Assembly: GCA_020746835.1 (NCBI GenBank)
Contig: JAGPNK010000001.1
Location: 5,456,001-5,520,000, forward strand
Source of the DNA: Stachybotrys elegans
Taxonomy: Eukaryota > Ascomycota > Sordariomycetes > Hypocreales > Stachybotryaceae
Direction: 5' to 3'
Length of the DNA stretch: 64,000 bases
How positions within the stretch are numbered: position 1 is the first letter of the stretch; every line of letters starts with the position of its first letter. This document shows, in pieces, positions 35,350 through 47,173 of this stretch. The position numbers and the translations under genes are program-made. The notes under the pieces are model-generated. The model was not told the origin of the DNA. It saw only the letters and a list, made by a program, of their open reading frames with translations, and did no database searches.

Positions 35350-35683
35350 CTATTGGTGTTACTAGTAATAGTATCTTCTTCCTCTTCTTCTATTGGACTC
35401 ACGACAACAAGGTATCTACTGGATTACTTCTTCTGGTAATCAAAGCGCCTAAAACGAAAAATAAAGTTAATGCAACATCTGGCGTCGAATTTCCCATTCC
35501 TCGCCGATAATACTGTCCTCGTCCACTTTCCGTACTGTCTAGGCCAGTGCAGAGGGGCTCGAAGCTACTGATATATATCTCATTGGGACACAGGATCGGG
35601 AAACCTCACACTGCCCAGGGGAGGTGATAGATGACTCAATGCATATCAATTCCCACCGCCGTGATACTCGTTGGGCCCATCAG
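35350..35683. other. Short intergenic region, convergent
   Basis: The 334 bases between the pseudogene end and the stop of the minus-strand gene contain a TTCCTCTTCTTC run and nothing else recognised. Confidence 0.6.
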
Positions 35684-37024
35684 CTAACTCACCGGCGCAC
35701 CTTCTCGCCTCTTTGCCTCGTATTGCAGCATCTGGGTGCATTCCTCCTCCCAGGTCATCCCTGATGAAGAAGCATCCCCTATACATTTCTTGGCCCATTC
35801 CACGCGATAATACTGACGAACGAATTCCTTCTTGGCCTCCTGGAAATCCATTTTCCATCGACGGTACTCCGAGACCTTCTCAATCTTCTCGTGCCAACGC
35901 TGGGTGGCAGCGACCGTAGCGGCTGCTGTGTGCCCAGACGCGGCTCGCAGTATCTCATCTTCCTTTTCCTTAGAGATTGGGAAGAGCACCGCGTATTCTG
36001 TGTCCAGCTCATCTGCCTGATTCAACTTTGTCTCTGGGTTTTCTGTAGCTTTCGCACGTGGCTCTGGCTCGACCTGCGATTCCCCTTCGGATTCTTTCCG
36101 CCGAGCAAGCTCCATGTCTCCGGCGTGCTTCCCTAGCCACCAAAGTTCGTAGTTGATATACTCCATCCACGTTGTGAGCTTGTTCTGTTTCTTAGGGTTT
36201 TCCTCGAGCTGGAACTGGGGTGGCATTGTAAAACCGTGACGTGAGAGGCGACATTTGACTGCTTCAACATAGTCACCAAACCCGTCGCAATCCTCCTCTA
36301 TGCAAGCGAGTCGCCGATAATCCCTCTGTGGCCGCGCTTGAGACCACAAATTTTGAAGGTAATTCGGATTAGATTCGATCATGGCCAGTACTTTTTCGGC
36401 ATCTGCCGCTGAATGCCTTTGTCGCAGCACCCGCTTTGTTTCCTCCACAAAGGATACGTAGTCCTCGCCCTTGACGTGACGTCCCCGATTGTGATTTTGC
36501 CATCTGCGAAAGTTCCTCCATCCTTGGAGTTGCCTGTCGTATATACCCTCCCAGGATAGCTCGGTGGCATAAAACACCCAAGGGCGCAGTACCTCAGCAT
36601 CTTGAACTGGCCGGCGAAAGACTTTCAAGATTGAGTAGATATCACAGAAAGGCTGGGCACCATCTTTGACGAGTTTATAGTAAGAATCTGGCACATGCTC
36701 GGGTTCCTCCAGCACGTACTGACTGCAGTTTCCCGGTACGCAGCGGCCCAGCTCTGCAAGCTTTTCATTGGTGATTGGGTACTTCAATACGGGCATCACT
36801 GCTTTCCTGGATTTGTGTTAGTGGTGAGAATGCGATTAGCACCAGAGAGATCGGCAAAACGCTCACTGTATTCTCCATTGAATATACTCTTGATCCTCTT
36901 TGGAGATTTTATGCCAGCGAGGCAAGGGATACCTATGATTGGAGTAATCATTCTGATTCAAGAAACTCGCAAACTCGGCACCAGTCATGGAAAAAATGGC
37001 ACGTGGAGGCCATTCAGAAGCCAT
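35684..37024 (-). CDS. Orphan-family protein of unknown function
   Basis: Exons 37024-36867 and 36806-35684, with a 60-nt GTGAGC intron joining ...QWRIQ to KAVMPVLKYPITNEKL, give 426 residues. The ATG at 37024 opens MASEWPPRAIFSMTGAEF; an in-frame ATG about 50 bases further upstream is possible. No signal peptide or TM is seen. The chain is rich in Trp and charged residues (VFYATELSWEGIYDRQLQGW, WMEYINYELWWLGKHAGDME) and ends with a helical, probably coiled-coil, segment. I recall similar proteins as a lineage-expanded family in sordariomycetes, sometimes mislabelled as ankyrin proteins; no ankyrin repeat is present here. Function is unknown. It belongs to the accessory stretch between two unrelated metabolic genes. 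Confidence 0.75.
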
Positions 37025-37601
37025 GGTGTCGGTAGGAAAGAAATTGCGATGAAGAATGAAGGAAGCTCGAAGCATTCCAGTGTCCCGGAGGCAGTTTAAA
37101 TAGATAGCTAGGCGGTATTCAAGATCAAGCGAGACATGATGAAATGCAAGGATCAAGCTCCGTATTCCAAGATGAGGAATAACAAAATGAAGGAATAAAG
37201 AGGTGCTGGAAGCGAGTTTTCTTTGTTAGTTGGCTTGTGCTGATCCAGTACATCTACATGACATGCAGACAATGGGAAGTATTTGCCTGGATTAAGCTGC
37301 ATTGACTCGTCTTTCTTTACCAACCATCCAAACCTTTATCATGTTATGCTTTCAGGGCCGTGACTTGGTCAGGTAAAGGCTAGTTCTGTGAGTGGTATTT
37401 TTTAGGCGAAGGAAAGAGAAGGGATATTCTCGGTGATGATGATAAAGAAATGAAGGCTCTCGTCACACCCAGATCTGTTGAGCTTGGGTCCTACACCATC
37501 TGCTATCTGTGTGTGGACGCACGGATATGGATATTAGTTGATCTATTGTTATTCTACTCGTTTATACTTCTATCCTTTACACTTCTCCAATTCATCAAAC
37601 C
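37025..37601. other. Intergenic region
   Basis: Contains the promoter of the orphan-family gene and the 3' end of the old yellow enzyme gene. No other feature is seen. Confidence 0.6.
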
Positions 37602-38714
37602 TTAGGCTACCACTTGGCTAGCTTGAAGATTGAGGAATTCCTGACTGAAGGGATAATCAGTGTAGCCCTCCGGCTTGCCAATCAGGTAAAAGGTATCCCT
37701 ATTGTACTCATTCAGAGCGAGATCCTTACTGATGCGGAACGGGAGGTCAGGATTAGCGAGGAAGTGTCTTCCGAACACAATAGCAATATCTTTGTCCTTG
37801 TGATTTTCGACAATCTCCTTTGCCTTGGCGGGCGTGAAGCCGCTGGCAAGAAGAATAGGAGAGGTGTTTCCCCACGCCTCCAGGGCAAAGTCGCTCGTCT
37901 CAGGGTCCTCGGCTCGCTCATTGTACAGGGACTCGACAAAGTGCAGGTAAGCCAGCTTGAACTTGCTCAACTCCTTGATCAAGTGGCCGAACTGCCCAAC
38001 CGGGTCTGTTGCCGACATTCCTTGGTAGGGGTTGAATGGAGACAAGCGAATGCCAACCTTGTCAGCCCCGACAGCGTCGACCACGGCCTTAGTGACCTCC
38101 AAAGCGAATCGCGAGCGGTTTTCGACGGATCCTCCGTACTCATCGGTTCGCTGGTTGGAGCCGTCCCTAACGAACTGGTCGATGAGGTATCCATTGGCAC
38201 CGTGAATCTCTACGCCGTCGAAGCCCGCCTCGATGGAGTTCTTTGCAGCTTGGGCGTAATACCCGATAAAAGTTTGAATATCCTCATGGGACATTTCCTC
38301 GGGAACGACTTCTCCTGGTCCCATGGGGATTGCACTGGGTGCCTTGACGGTGAATCCTTCTGCTTCGGCCACATCCTTGCCGGCAGCACGACCGTGCGCC
38401 CACAGCTGGAGCCAGATGAAGGAGCCCTTGGCGTGAACTGCGCTCGTGACTTCCTTCCATGCCTCAATCTGCTCGCTACTCCAGATTCCGGGAGCATTGG
38501 AATAGCCGCCGGCGGCTTTGCTGATAAAGGTGGCTTCGGTGATCAGAAGCGTGCCGGGTGTCGAGGCGCGCTGGGCATAGTATTCTTTGACGAAGGGGAG
38601 GGGCACATGAGTATGGTCTTGGACACGGAAACGGGTCAGAGGCGCCATGACGACGCGGTGCTGGAGGGTATTGTTGCCTATCTGAAGAGGCTTGAAGAGG
38701 CGCGAGTCGGACAT
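37602..38714 (-). CDS. Old yellow enzyme family flavin oxidoreductase
   Basis: A single exon encodes 370 residues, the usual length. Old yellow enzymes bind FMN in a TIM barrel and use NAD(P)H to reduce activated alkenes such as enones. Visible signatures: the start MSDSRLFKPLQIGNNTLQHR, VVMAPLTRFR, the substrate and flavin motif IHGANGYLIDQF with His171, Asn174 and the proton-donor Tyr176, RTDEYGGSVENRSRF, and the phosphate-binding end ASGFTPAKAKEI...IVFGRHFLANPDL. The His/Asn pair is the typical OYE form. Catalytic residues look intact. Natural substrate is unknown; members serve in oxylipin, alkaloid and detoxification pathways. A long antisense open frame reflects codon bias. Nothing next to it suggests a biosynthetic cluster. 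Confidence 0.93.
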   Translation of the reverse strand: MSDSRLFKPLQIGNNTLQHRVVMAPLTRFRVQDHTHVPLPFVKEYYAQRASTPGTLLITEATFISKAAGGYSNAPGIWSSEQIEAWKEVTSAVHAKGSFIWLQLWAHGRAAGKDVAEAEGFTVKAPSAIPMGPGEVVPEEMSHEDIQTFIGYYAQAAKNSIEAGFDGVEIHGANGYLIDQFVRDGSNQRTDEYGGSVENRSRFALEVTKAVVDAVGADKVGIRLSPFNPYQGMSATDPVGQFGHLIKELSKFKLAYLHFVESLYNERAEDPETSDFALEAWGNTSPILLASGFTPAKAKEIVENHKDKDIAIVFGRHFLANPDLPFRISKDLALNEYNRDTFYLIGKPEGYTDYPFSQEFLNLQASQVVA

Positions 38715-40184
38715 GATGGTGGAGTGAGTAAAATGACGAGGGGGAGAGTATGGCAGTTTCGAGTAAGAAGAAAGGAGACAAAATCCGACGATGCTGTCCT
38801 TGTGCTTTTTGGTGTTTATGGATATGATGCTGTGCTTTTGATGCAGGTGCCAGAGGCTTTATAATAGTTTGACCCGGTGGTGGGATCGCAGGCATTAGCA
38901 GCAGTTGCCTGATGGAGAAATGCTTAGAAATGGTCGCTTACATTTGCTTGTATGAGCTGCATGCCTCGGTTGTCGCATTACCAATAGCGCACCATCTTGG
39001 CTGCGTATTTCGGATTTCGGATTTCGGATTTTATCGTGACGAAGATTCCAGGACCACACACTCCCTTTGAACCCACTCGCTTTTGTTATATAATATCACG
39101 TCATTGACGGCAGTTATATAATGTCTGCCGGCTGCGGGATCCATTCCGGAATCAAGCCATCCCTTGCTCGACAGTACCCCTCATTATCGGCCCAGAAGAG
39201 AATATCGCGCATTTACTGCGTATTCTAGGTGATATAGGTAGACCCACTGCTGCCCTGCTCTGTTGGGAATACGACGACGGGGTTTGCCGAGCCTCACAAT
39301 CTACAATGGTGAGATTGTCCACACCAGGGAACCTGGAAACTAAGGACTAGGTCCATGTTGGAGCCAAGAGAGGCGCGGCAAGAAGGATTCAGGCGAACTG
39401 CGTAATGAAGTCATGGAACCTGCATTAAGACCGAAGTTGGAGTATATGTACCCTGACATTTGCGCGTTATTGTCTAAGCCAAGTTGGCAGAGTCAGGAAT
39501 TCCATGTAGACCAAAGAAAATAGGAACTTCGGTTGATGATACAATGGACTTAGTCGCCGAGAACCCCTAAAAATATTGCTCCTTTTGCTTCGTCTGTCGG
39601 CACGCGACGGGCCTCCTCTGGTTCAACATACATCATTCTCCCTTCATTCGTCGCATGATGGTGTATTGATAAGAGGGTTGCAGTGCAGGATGGATTAGGC
39701 TCTGGTCAAATGCACCGGCAATCGGCTATGCCCACGAAATAACAGAAAAGACGTTTCGTTAAATATAGCATGCAGTATTTGATTCCGACTTTGTTTCTTG
39801 TTTGGATACGCAGAGCACTTCAACCAACATGAGTCCTTGCTTCCCCCCAAGGGAGAGCGCGGCATCTCTCTTGGTAAGGGTCGAATTAATCAACAAGATA
39901 CCCTCAAGTCAACATTCATTCTTAATCTCCCGACCAGATAGAGATACTCCCTGGGCGTTTGTGTTGATTGGTGGAATGACATGTTACGAGTGCCGGCGCC
40001 CACATCGGAGGATTTACATCCAGTGCCAAATAGGGAGATAGAAGATCGCTGATCATGATAACAAAACGTCTAGAGCTGCTGAATGCATCTTATTTATAGG
40101 CTCTGAGCCTTGGTAAGTTCTTGAGTTGTCAAAGTTCTCTTGTCGATTACATTCCATCATCAGACACTATCTTGCATTGCCGAC
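38715..40184. other. Divergent promoter region between the OYE and LPMO-like genes
   Basis: About 1.5 kb without a gene. It includes a TTTCGGA triplication near 39006-39026 and, at about 39085-39123, two copies of GTTATATAAT flanking a CACGTCATTGACG segment that resembles a CRE/bZIP site. A TTTATAGG box near 40093 is a possible TATA element for the LPMO-like gene. Function of these sites is inference. Confidence 0.45.
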
Positions 40185-40991
40185 ATGGTTCGAGTTGGCT
40201 CCATCATCGCCCTGGCATTGCTGGAGAGCGTGCAAGCACACGCAGTAATTAAGACACCTGACCCTCGAAGGGTAGACTGCATCTTCCATGGTGCTACTGG
40301 CTTCTACTGACTAGGATAGACTGGCCCGGTACACAAGGCCCTCTGCGGCGAAACATTGACAAAGACTCTCGAGCGCGGTCAGTGCACTCATATCTTCTTC
40401 TTTGGATCAACTACCTGACCACCCTAGACCGAGCTGGTCCAATTGAGACTGCGTTGAAGAATGCTGCCGGCGCCGAGTACAACTGCGACCCCTTCCTCTG
40501 CCGAGGATACCAATGGGAAGATAACGAGAGCAAGCTTCACACCGTTGTTAGCGGCGATGTCATCAACTTCAAGGTCGATCTGATAGCTGGCCACCAGCCC
40601 GGTTATGCGGTATGACGGCCTGTGGTTCTGCTGAGCAAGTATACTGATGACGATAGAACGTCTCCATCGTTGACACGGCCACGAACGAGGCCATCGGGGC
40701 TCCCGTCCTGACTTGGGAGGCTTGGCCAGGTTCCAACAAGGGTCCTGACCGCAACGATAGTAAGTCTCGCTCTCGGATATGGGGCTGGTCTGACAAGGAT
40801 AGCCAACTTCAATGTCACGATCCCGGACAACTTGAGCTCCACCTGCAACATTGGAGGCAGGTGTGTGATCCAGTGGTTCTGGTATGTCATTGATGGACCA
40901 CAGAGAGTATGTATCACCTGGCATACATGCTGCAAATATGGCTGATCTGCTCTAGTATGAGAGTTGTGTGGATATTCTGGTTGAAGAATGA
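40185..40991 (+). CDS. Secreted LPMO-like (chitin-binding type-4) protein with N-terminal histidine
   Basis: Six exons, each below about 185 nt: 40185-40271, 40320-40377, 40428-40609, 40657-40759, 40803-40906 and 40956-40991. The five introns are 43-50 nt with GT..AG ends, and all phases close on 190 codons (189 residues). A signal peptide of about 18 residues ends ...ESVQA, leaving a mature N-terminus HAVIKTPDPRR. A histidine at position 1 is the hallmark of the copper histidine brace in lytic polysaccharide monooxygenases. Further family-like parts are CDPFLCRGYQWEDN, LIAGHQPGYANVSIVD (candidate second His), TNFNVTIPDNLSS, and CVIQWFWYVIDG...YESCVDI with paired cysteines. It probably oxidises a polysaccharide or is a non-catalytic relative. 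The CAZy family cannot be fixed from here. Confidence 0.75.
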
Positions 40992-41537
40992 TTGATCAAA
41001 CATAGTAGGATCTTGCAAGATAGGCATTCCTGGATGTACATTGTTTCCGGTCAATGACATACATGATGCAGCAGTAGTTGATGCTGTTTCATCAATATTT
41101 CTTCCTGCATCGAACCTACGTTTCTCTTAGTAAAACCTCTAGGTACACGATTGATTAGATAGGTTTGGAATCCGGTCCGATATATTAATTGCATCAGCCA
41201 GGGATCCACCACGAGCATGCAATTTTAGACACTTATCACCTTCAATAAATACAGCATCACGTATCCACGACCCACGTGGGCGGAACAAAGATTGCAGATT
41301 AGGAACCTGGAATAGCCGGTACTCACTATGCTTGTCTATCAGTGCGGAGGTGCTGAGGGGAAACAAGTGGCGCCTTTGGCAAGAGATGGTGTGCTCGTAA
41401 TCGTGCTCCGCGATCACGCCATTATCACTTATCTACATCTATATAACCGCCGCTTATCATGTGTAGCAAGCGACTTCCGAGACGTTGACTACCTCTTCAT
41501 GATAGAAAGCAAACTGGAATCATTTGCATAATCCAAA
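40992..41537. other. Intergenic region
   Basis: 546 bases with no gene or repeat recognised; includes the dioxygenase promoter. Confidence 0.6.
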
Positions 41538-42851
41538 ATGGCACCGGGAGCGTTGGTCGATCAGCCAATCGAGGCCATCACGGCCGGCAAGTTCTCCAAC
41601 TCGGAGGCGCCCACATCCATTTTCCCAGACGGCATCCGGACCTCGGGTCAGCATCCCCCACTTTATGATGTCTTGAAGCCCTATGAATCCTTCCCCAAGG
41701 AGATCAGTGGTCCGACCGTCTGGAGCAAGGAGACCTACCAAAACGACCCCGATCTGTGGACGCATCGCTTTACAGCAGAAGAGATTGCGGAACTCGGAGA
41801 TGCTGCGGACAAGTTCCTCAGCAGTGGTACACCTCTGACGGGAATTTCTCAAGTACATCATCCTCCCGTTGCTGCGATTCTTTTGCTGACGGAATGTAGA
41901 GCAACTTTCCCTTGCCAAACCTGAGCAAGAGTCTAGCGACCCTCCGGGATGACATCCTCAATGGAAAGGGCTTCATTCTCTTCAAGGGATTCCCCGTCAG
42001 TGAATGGGGCATGGAGAAGTCGGCGGTAGGCTACATGGGCCTCGGGACTTATCTCGGCTACTTCCTCTCGCAAAACGGTCGTGGCCACGTCCTCGGACAC
42101 GTCAAGGACGTCGGCGATGACCCGACGCAGATTGACAAGGTCCGCATCTACAGAACCACTGCTCGGCAGTTCTTCCACACCGATGACGGCGACGTCGTTG
42201 GCCTCCTGTGCGCCCACCGTGCTGCCGAGGGCGGCGAGAGCGATCTCGCCAGCTTCCACCACATCTGGAACGTCCTGCAGCGAGACCACCCCGACGTGGC
42301 CGAGACGCTGACCAAGCCCATCTGGTACTTTGACCGCAAGGGCGAGGTGTCGGACGGCCAGGACCCGTGGACGCGCCAGCCCATCGCGTACCTCGAGAAC
42401 GGCGGCAAGGGCAGAGTCTACGTCAAGTGGGATCCCTACTATGTGCGCAGCTTGACTCGCTTCTCGGACAAGGGCCTTGTTCCCCCGCTCAGCGCGGAGC
42501 AGGTGCATGCGCTCGAGACGCTGGAGAAGACGGCACTCGAGACGTCGCTGCACATGATTCTCGAAGTCGGCGACATCCAGTTCGTGAGCAATGCGCACCT
42601 GCTGCACGCGCGAACAGAGTACAAGGGTGAGTTGTCAGGCATCCCCCGGCGATGCAACACTGTCCACTGACATTGTGAAATGCACAGACTTCCCGCCGCC
42701 TGCTCCAAGAAGGCACCTCCTCCGGCTGTGGCTGTCCACGCCAGAGACAGAGGGCGGATGGGCGCTCCCCATGCCCGACAGCAAGGAGAAGAAGCGCGGC
42801 GGCGTTCAAGTCAACAACACGCCTCCCAGGGCGCCGCTCGATGCCGAATGA
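41538..42851 (+). CDS. TauD/TfdA-family Fe(II)/2-oxoglutarate dioxygenase
   Basis: Exons 41538-41852, 41900-42626 and 42688-42851 (introns of 47 and 61 nt) give 401 residues with phases closing. The fold is the clavaminate synthase-like jelly roll: an N-terminal cap (DLWTHRFTAEEIAELGDAAD), NGKGFILFKGFPVSEW, then the iron motif RQFFHTDDGDVV with His198 and Asp200, GGESDLASFHHIWN, a distal His in SNAHLLHART (His338 or His341), and PRRHLLRLWLS with the Arg expected to hold 2-oxoglutarate. Such enzymes hydroxylate or desaturate small acids, sulfonates or secondary-metabolite intermediates, so the substrate is open. The C-terminus MPDSKEKKRGG is basic. Flanked by the LPMO-like gene and the histidine kinase, with no obvious shared pathway. 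Confidence 0.88.
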
Positions 42852-43322
42852 AGGAGATGCTTTACCCAATGGTAGCGTGATGATGGGGTGGCTGTATTGT
42901 TTGCGTTTGGAAAGTTCTTGATTAATAGCGTGTCAAAAGTCCAATAACATTGACGCCATCTCGCCATCTCGTGGTTCCCAGCAGCGCATCGTCCAGAGAC
43001 GATATTCGTCAATTCATTAGCACCCCTGCCGTCAAGTTTTGGACTCGTTAATCGATGAAAGAAGCTTCCAGACCCGTGATGGACTAAGGGTAGGCCATCT
43101 ATTTACCCCTGACACGGAGCGTCGATTTGCGACACGATAAGCCCGATACGGGCTTAATGATGAATGAATGATGCAATCGGTTTCACGCTTCCCCAAAATA
43201 CAGAAAATTGCCACCCAATAATATTCGTACAATACCAATACCCCGCCACATGCCCCCTTGTGATGTATGTACCAGACAATACTACCGCGGCCGTGTAGTG
43301 ACGACGTCGCCGTCCTGCACCA
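42852..43322. other. Intergenic region
   Basis: 471 bases with no recognised feature; contains the 3' end of the dioxygenase gene and the promoter of the histidine kinase. Confidence 0.6.
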
Positions 43323-46300
43323 ATGTCCAAAACGTCCGAGTCGAGGCGCGAGAGGGAAGTCCAAAGCTTCCTTCAGAGCTGGCAGGTTGCCCAGGGCTCT
43401 TCTCTCAACGTTGCCCTCAATGTCGACAGCATCGCCAAGGAAGCCCTCCATGGCACCGGCTTCACGCCCAAGGGGTCGCCCGACAAGGCGCTCGCCGCGT
43501 TTGCCCAGCTGGCCGTGCTCCGGCTCGGCGTCAAGCGCTGCATGATCTCCTTGATCGATTCGTCTTGCCAGCACATTCTCGCCGAGGCGACGCCCACGCT
43601 GAACCTGGGCAAGCAGACGTCTCCCTTGAGCCCGGGGTTGGAGAATGAACCGACGTATCACGGCGAGGCAGAGACGAGCGATTTGTGGCGTAGGTACCGA
43701 CCATGATCCTGGGGAAATTCGCATCTTCGTCAAGGTTCTTGCATGTTTTACTAACGTCTGCCGGGGATTTGTCCCTGTCTAGTCGGCGCCAGCACCATAT
43801 CCCGCCCAGAGGCTGTGTGCGAACACTGCTTCACAAACACCCAAGTCGCGCACGATGCTGCTGGCCGTCGACACACGTTTCAAGCACTCGTGATACCTGA
43901 CTGTCGATTCGACCCTCGATTTAAAGACCGATCATACGTTCTTTCGGAACCTGGGGTACGATTCTACGCCGGCGTTCCCATCTTTTCCAGGAGCGGCTAC
44001 AAGATTGGCACCTACAGCGTCTCGGACGAAAAGCCCCACGACGGGCTCTCCTTCGATGAACTTCTCTTCATGCAAGGGATAGCGGAGGTAGTGATGGGGT
44101 ATTTAGAAATGAGCAGGGACCGTGTAGATCGATTCAAGGGCGAGCGTATAGTTCGGGGTTTGACGAGCTTTATCGACGGCTGTTCAAGTCAAAATAGCGA
44201 CTCTGCCGTGACCGCAGACGAAGTGCCCTCATCAGCCCCTGCCTTGAAGACGTCCACAGATACCCAAGAACAGAGGCGAGATCCTTTATCGCGCGCAGCG
44301 TCATATTCCCGGAACATAGACCGGAACATCTCTCAACAAGCTTCTGACTTGAGGCGACCCGAAGCAGATTCGCCAGCTCCGTCGGCTCCGTCAGCCCCGT
44401 CAGCTTCGTCAACATTGTCCGCTCCGCCAGGCCCGTCAGCTCCGTCAGCTCCGTCTGCTCCGTCTGCTCCGTCTGCTACGCAGATCCACTCACACCTTGC
44501 AAAGCCAAACAACCCGCAACCTGACAGCATGTTCACCATGTTCCAGCAAGCCGCCGACATTCTTCGAGACTCGGCGCTATCAGACGGTGTTGTCTTCTTT
44601 GGACCCAACACTAGGCATGCTGGCAAAATCTCCCGGTCTCGCCGGCTGCAGACCTCCCTTCAGGAAAGCGGCAATGTTTCGAATAGCTCCGAATATGACA
44701 GTGCCAGCTCAGATGCCGATAGCAACCCGGCATCAAGGCCTTGTGAAGTACTGGCCTCGTCGCTGGCTGGCCCAAACGGAGCTCTCGACATCCGATTCCG
44801 CGAACCTCAAATGTCAATGAGCACCCTAGAGAGATACTTCTCTCGTCATCCACGAGGCGAAGTATTCTCCTTCACACAACAAGGCATGGGGGTTTCCGAC
44901 GAGAGCGCGAGCGATTCTGGTGCTGGGAACTCCGGCAAAGGACGAGGGAAGCGCGGTCTTGACCACAGAGAACTCCTTCAGAGCATACCTGGCGCCAGAA
45001 CTGTCGTCTTTGTCCCTATGTTTGACTTTACTGAGGACCGCCTCGTCGCTGGATGCTTTCTATGGACTTCGACAGCTGGGCGATTGATTAATCTCGACGA
45101 AGATCTGTCTTACATTCGGGCCTTTTGTTCTAGTGTCCTTAGCCAAGTCGGGCGCATCAACACTCAGAAGAACGAGGCGGCCAAGACCACATTCATCGCC
45201 AGTATGAGTCACGAGCTAAGGAGTCCTTTGCATGGTATACTTGCGGCAGCCGACTTTCTCAAAGATGTGGCCACTGACTCGCACGAATCCGGACTCGTCG
45301 ACTCTATCGCTACATGTGGCAAAACGCTGCTTGATACATTGAATCACGTCCTCGATTACAGCAAGATTAATCGGCTGGGCAAGATGGAGCTGAGGAAAGG
45401 GGCAAGGCAGACCAAGGTGGCGAACCTTGACTCGGGTTCGCTGGAGAGTCTGAGCATGACGGCTGTGGTGGACCTGGGTATCCTCCTGGAAGAGAGCATT
45501 GATGCCATAGTAAGCGGCCATACGTTCACGACGCAACCGGGTGAAGGCTCCTCAAATCCCGGGAGCCTTTTGGTGGCAAAGGCACAAAAGTCGATGAAAG
45601 CAGGCGAAGGCCCCGTATCTGTGCTTCTGGATATACAGCCGGGACTACCGTGGATGGTTCGGACGCAGCCTGGAGCACTGCGACGAATTGTCATGAACCT
45701 CACGGGAAACTCGTTGAAATACACACCATCCGGACTCGTTCTTGTCTCTCTTCGAGGGCAGAGGAGCGCAGACGGCTCCAAGATTGATGCAATTATTCGC
45801 GTGGTGGACACGGGCAAGGGCATGTCGGACGACTTCCAGCGGACCCGGCTGTTTGTGCCTTTCAGCCAAGAAGACTCGTTCCAGCCAGGAACAGGGCTTG
45901 GGCTCAGCATTGTCAAGCAGATTGTCGATTCGCTCGGCGGGACGCTCGAGGTGAGGTCCGAAAAGAACAAGGGAACCGAGGCCATTGTTCGTGTGCGTCT
46001 CAACTCGGTAGTGAACCAGGCATCTCTACAGAACGAGGACGATATGAAGGCGACGGCCAAACGTACAAAAGGCACACGCGTCATGCTTCTCGAGGGAGAC
46101 AGACGTTTGCAGTCGCCAAACGTCGACCACCAAGTTAAGAAACTGAATGAGATGTTGGACGAGACGTGCTCCAAGTGGTTCGGCATGGAGGTGACCAAGG
46201 AGAACATGGACAAGGCGCCAGAGGCTGATATCTTTGTCTATTGCGAGCCACCTTCGGTGCAGTCTTTGGAGAAACACTTCGAGAAGACGAGGAGCTCTCC

Positions 46301-47173
46301 GAGGCACAAGGAAATCCCCATCGTCATCGTCTGCTTGAATGCATCAGAAGCAGTGCAGATAGCAAAGACAGAGAGCAAGGACCTTGCAAAGTTTTCCAAC
46401 ATTATTGAGGTTATCTCGCAGCCGTAAGTTTTCTTCTTCTTCTTCTTCTTCTTCTTCTTCTCCTTCTTTTTTCCCTTCTCGCCATCCGTGAAGACGATGT
46501 TGACATATGCATCAGGTGTGGCCCCAGGAAGCTGGCCAAGGTCTTCAAGCACTGCTTGCAGCGGGCAGAGGAGATGAGCGAACAGGCAGGTCAAGCCAAG
46601 GATGAAAAGGATACCAGCACACATATGCCTGAGCATATAGAAAGAAATCTAGAAAATATGCAGCCAGAGGAATCCAAGAGAAAGGGGCTAAGCGCACCCA
46701 GCGGCGCTGCTGCAGGCCGATCGGCCCATGCGGTCTCAACCTCAACGAAAGATCAGGCAGCAAAGGACGAAGCGAATACGAGCCCCGAGGCGCAGCAAAA
46801 TAAGATACATGTCTTGGCAGTGGACGACAACAAGATGAATCTACAGCTGCTCGTCATGTTTCTAAAGAAGAGCGGGTTCTCATATGAGCAAGCCGAGAAC
46901 GGGCAGGAAGCCGTCGACGTCTTTAAGGGGTCCAAGCAGCGGTTCGACTTTGTCTTGATGGATATTTCCATGCCTGTCATGAACGGCGTCGACGCCACGA
47001 AGCACATACGCGACTACGAGCACGAAAATGGGCTGAAGCCAACGACGGTGATTGCGCTGACGGGCTTGGCGAGCGAAGATGCAAGAAGGGACGCCATGTC
47101 AGCGGGGTTCGACATATTCCTGCCGAAGCCGGTGCGATTCGCAGAGATGAAGAAGCTTTTGTCGCCTCAATAG
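43323..47173 (+). CDS. Hybrid histidine kinase with GAF-type sensor region
   Basis: Exons 43323-43689, 43783-46423 and 46516-47173, with introns of 93 and 92 nt, give 1221 residues. Residues about 10-290 form a GAF-like sensor (VKRCMISLIDSSCQHILAEA, VRFYAGVPIFSRSGYKIGTY). A Ser/Pro/Ala low-complexity stretch is followed by the H-box FIASMSHELRSPLHGI with His599, the ATPase with IVMNLTGNSLKYTPSG (N box), DTGKGMS and GTGLGLSIVKQIVDSLGG (G boxes), and a receiver IHVLAVDDNKMN...VLMDISMPVMNG with Asp1152. It should autophosphorylate on His599, pass phosphate to its own Asp1152, then through an HPt protein to response regulators such as the HOG branch. No TM is seen, so it is probably cytosolic. 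All catalytic residues are present. Signal sensed is unknown. Confidence 0.93.
44372..44478 (+). repeat. 9-bp coding repeat (Ala-Pro-Ser)
   Basis: About ten degenerate copies of GCTCCGTC[AT] encode an Ala-Pro-Ser linker between the GAF region and the kinase core of the histidine kinase. Confidence 0.85.
46431..46465 (+). repeat. TTC trinucleotide repeat inside an intron
   Basis: About ten TTC units lie just after the GTAAGT donor of the second intron of the histidine kinase gene. The pyrimidine run may tolerate length change without altering the protein. Confidence 0.8.

Noticed and set aside
37614..38864. 416-codon frame antisense to the old yellow enzyme
   Set aside because: Mirror of a well-supported gene; no motifs.
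37602..42851. Secondary-metabolite cluster made of the OYE, LPMO-like and dioxygenase genes
   Set aside because: No polyketide synthase, peptide synthetase, terpene cyclase, transporter or cluster regulator is nearby, and the LPMO-like protein is secreted.
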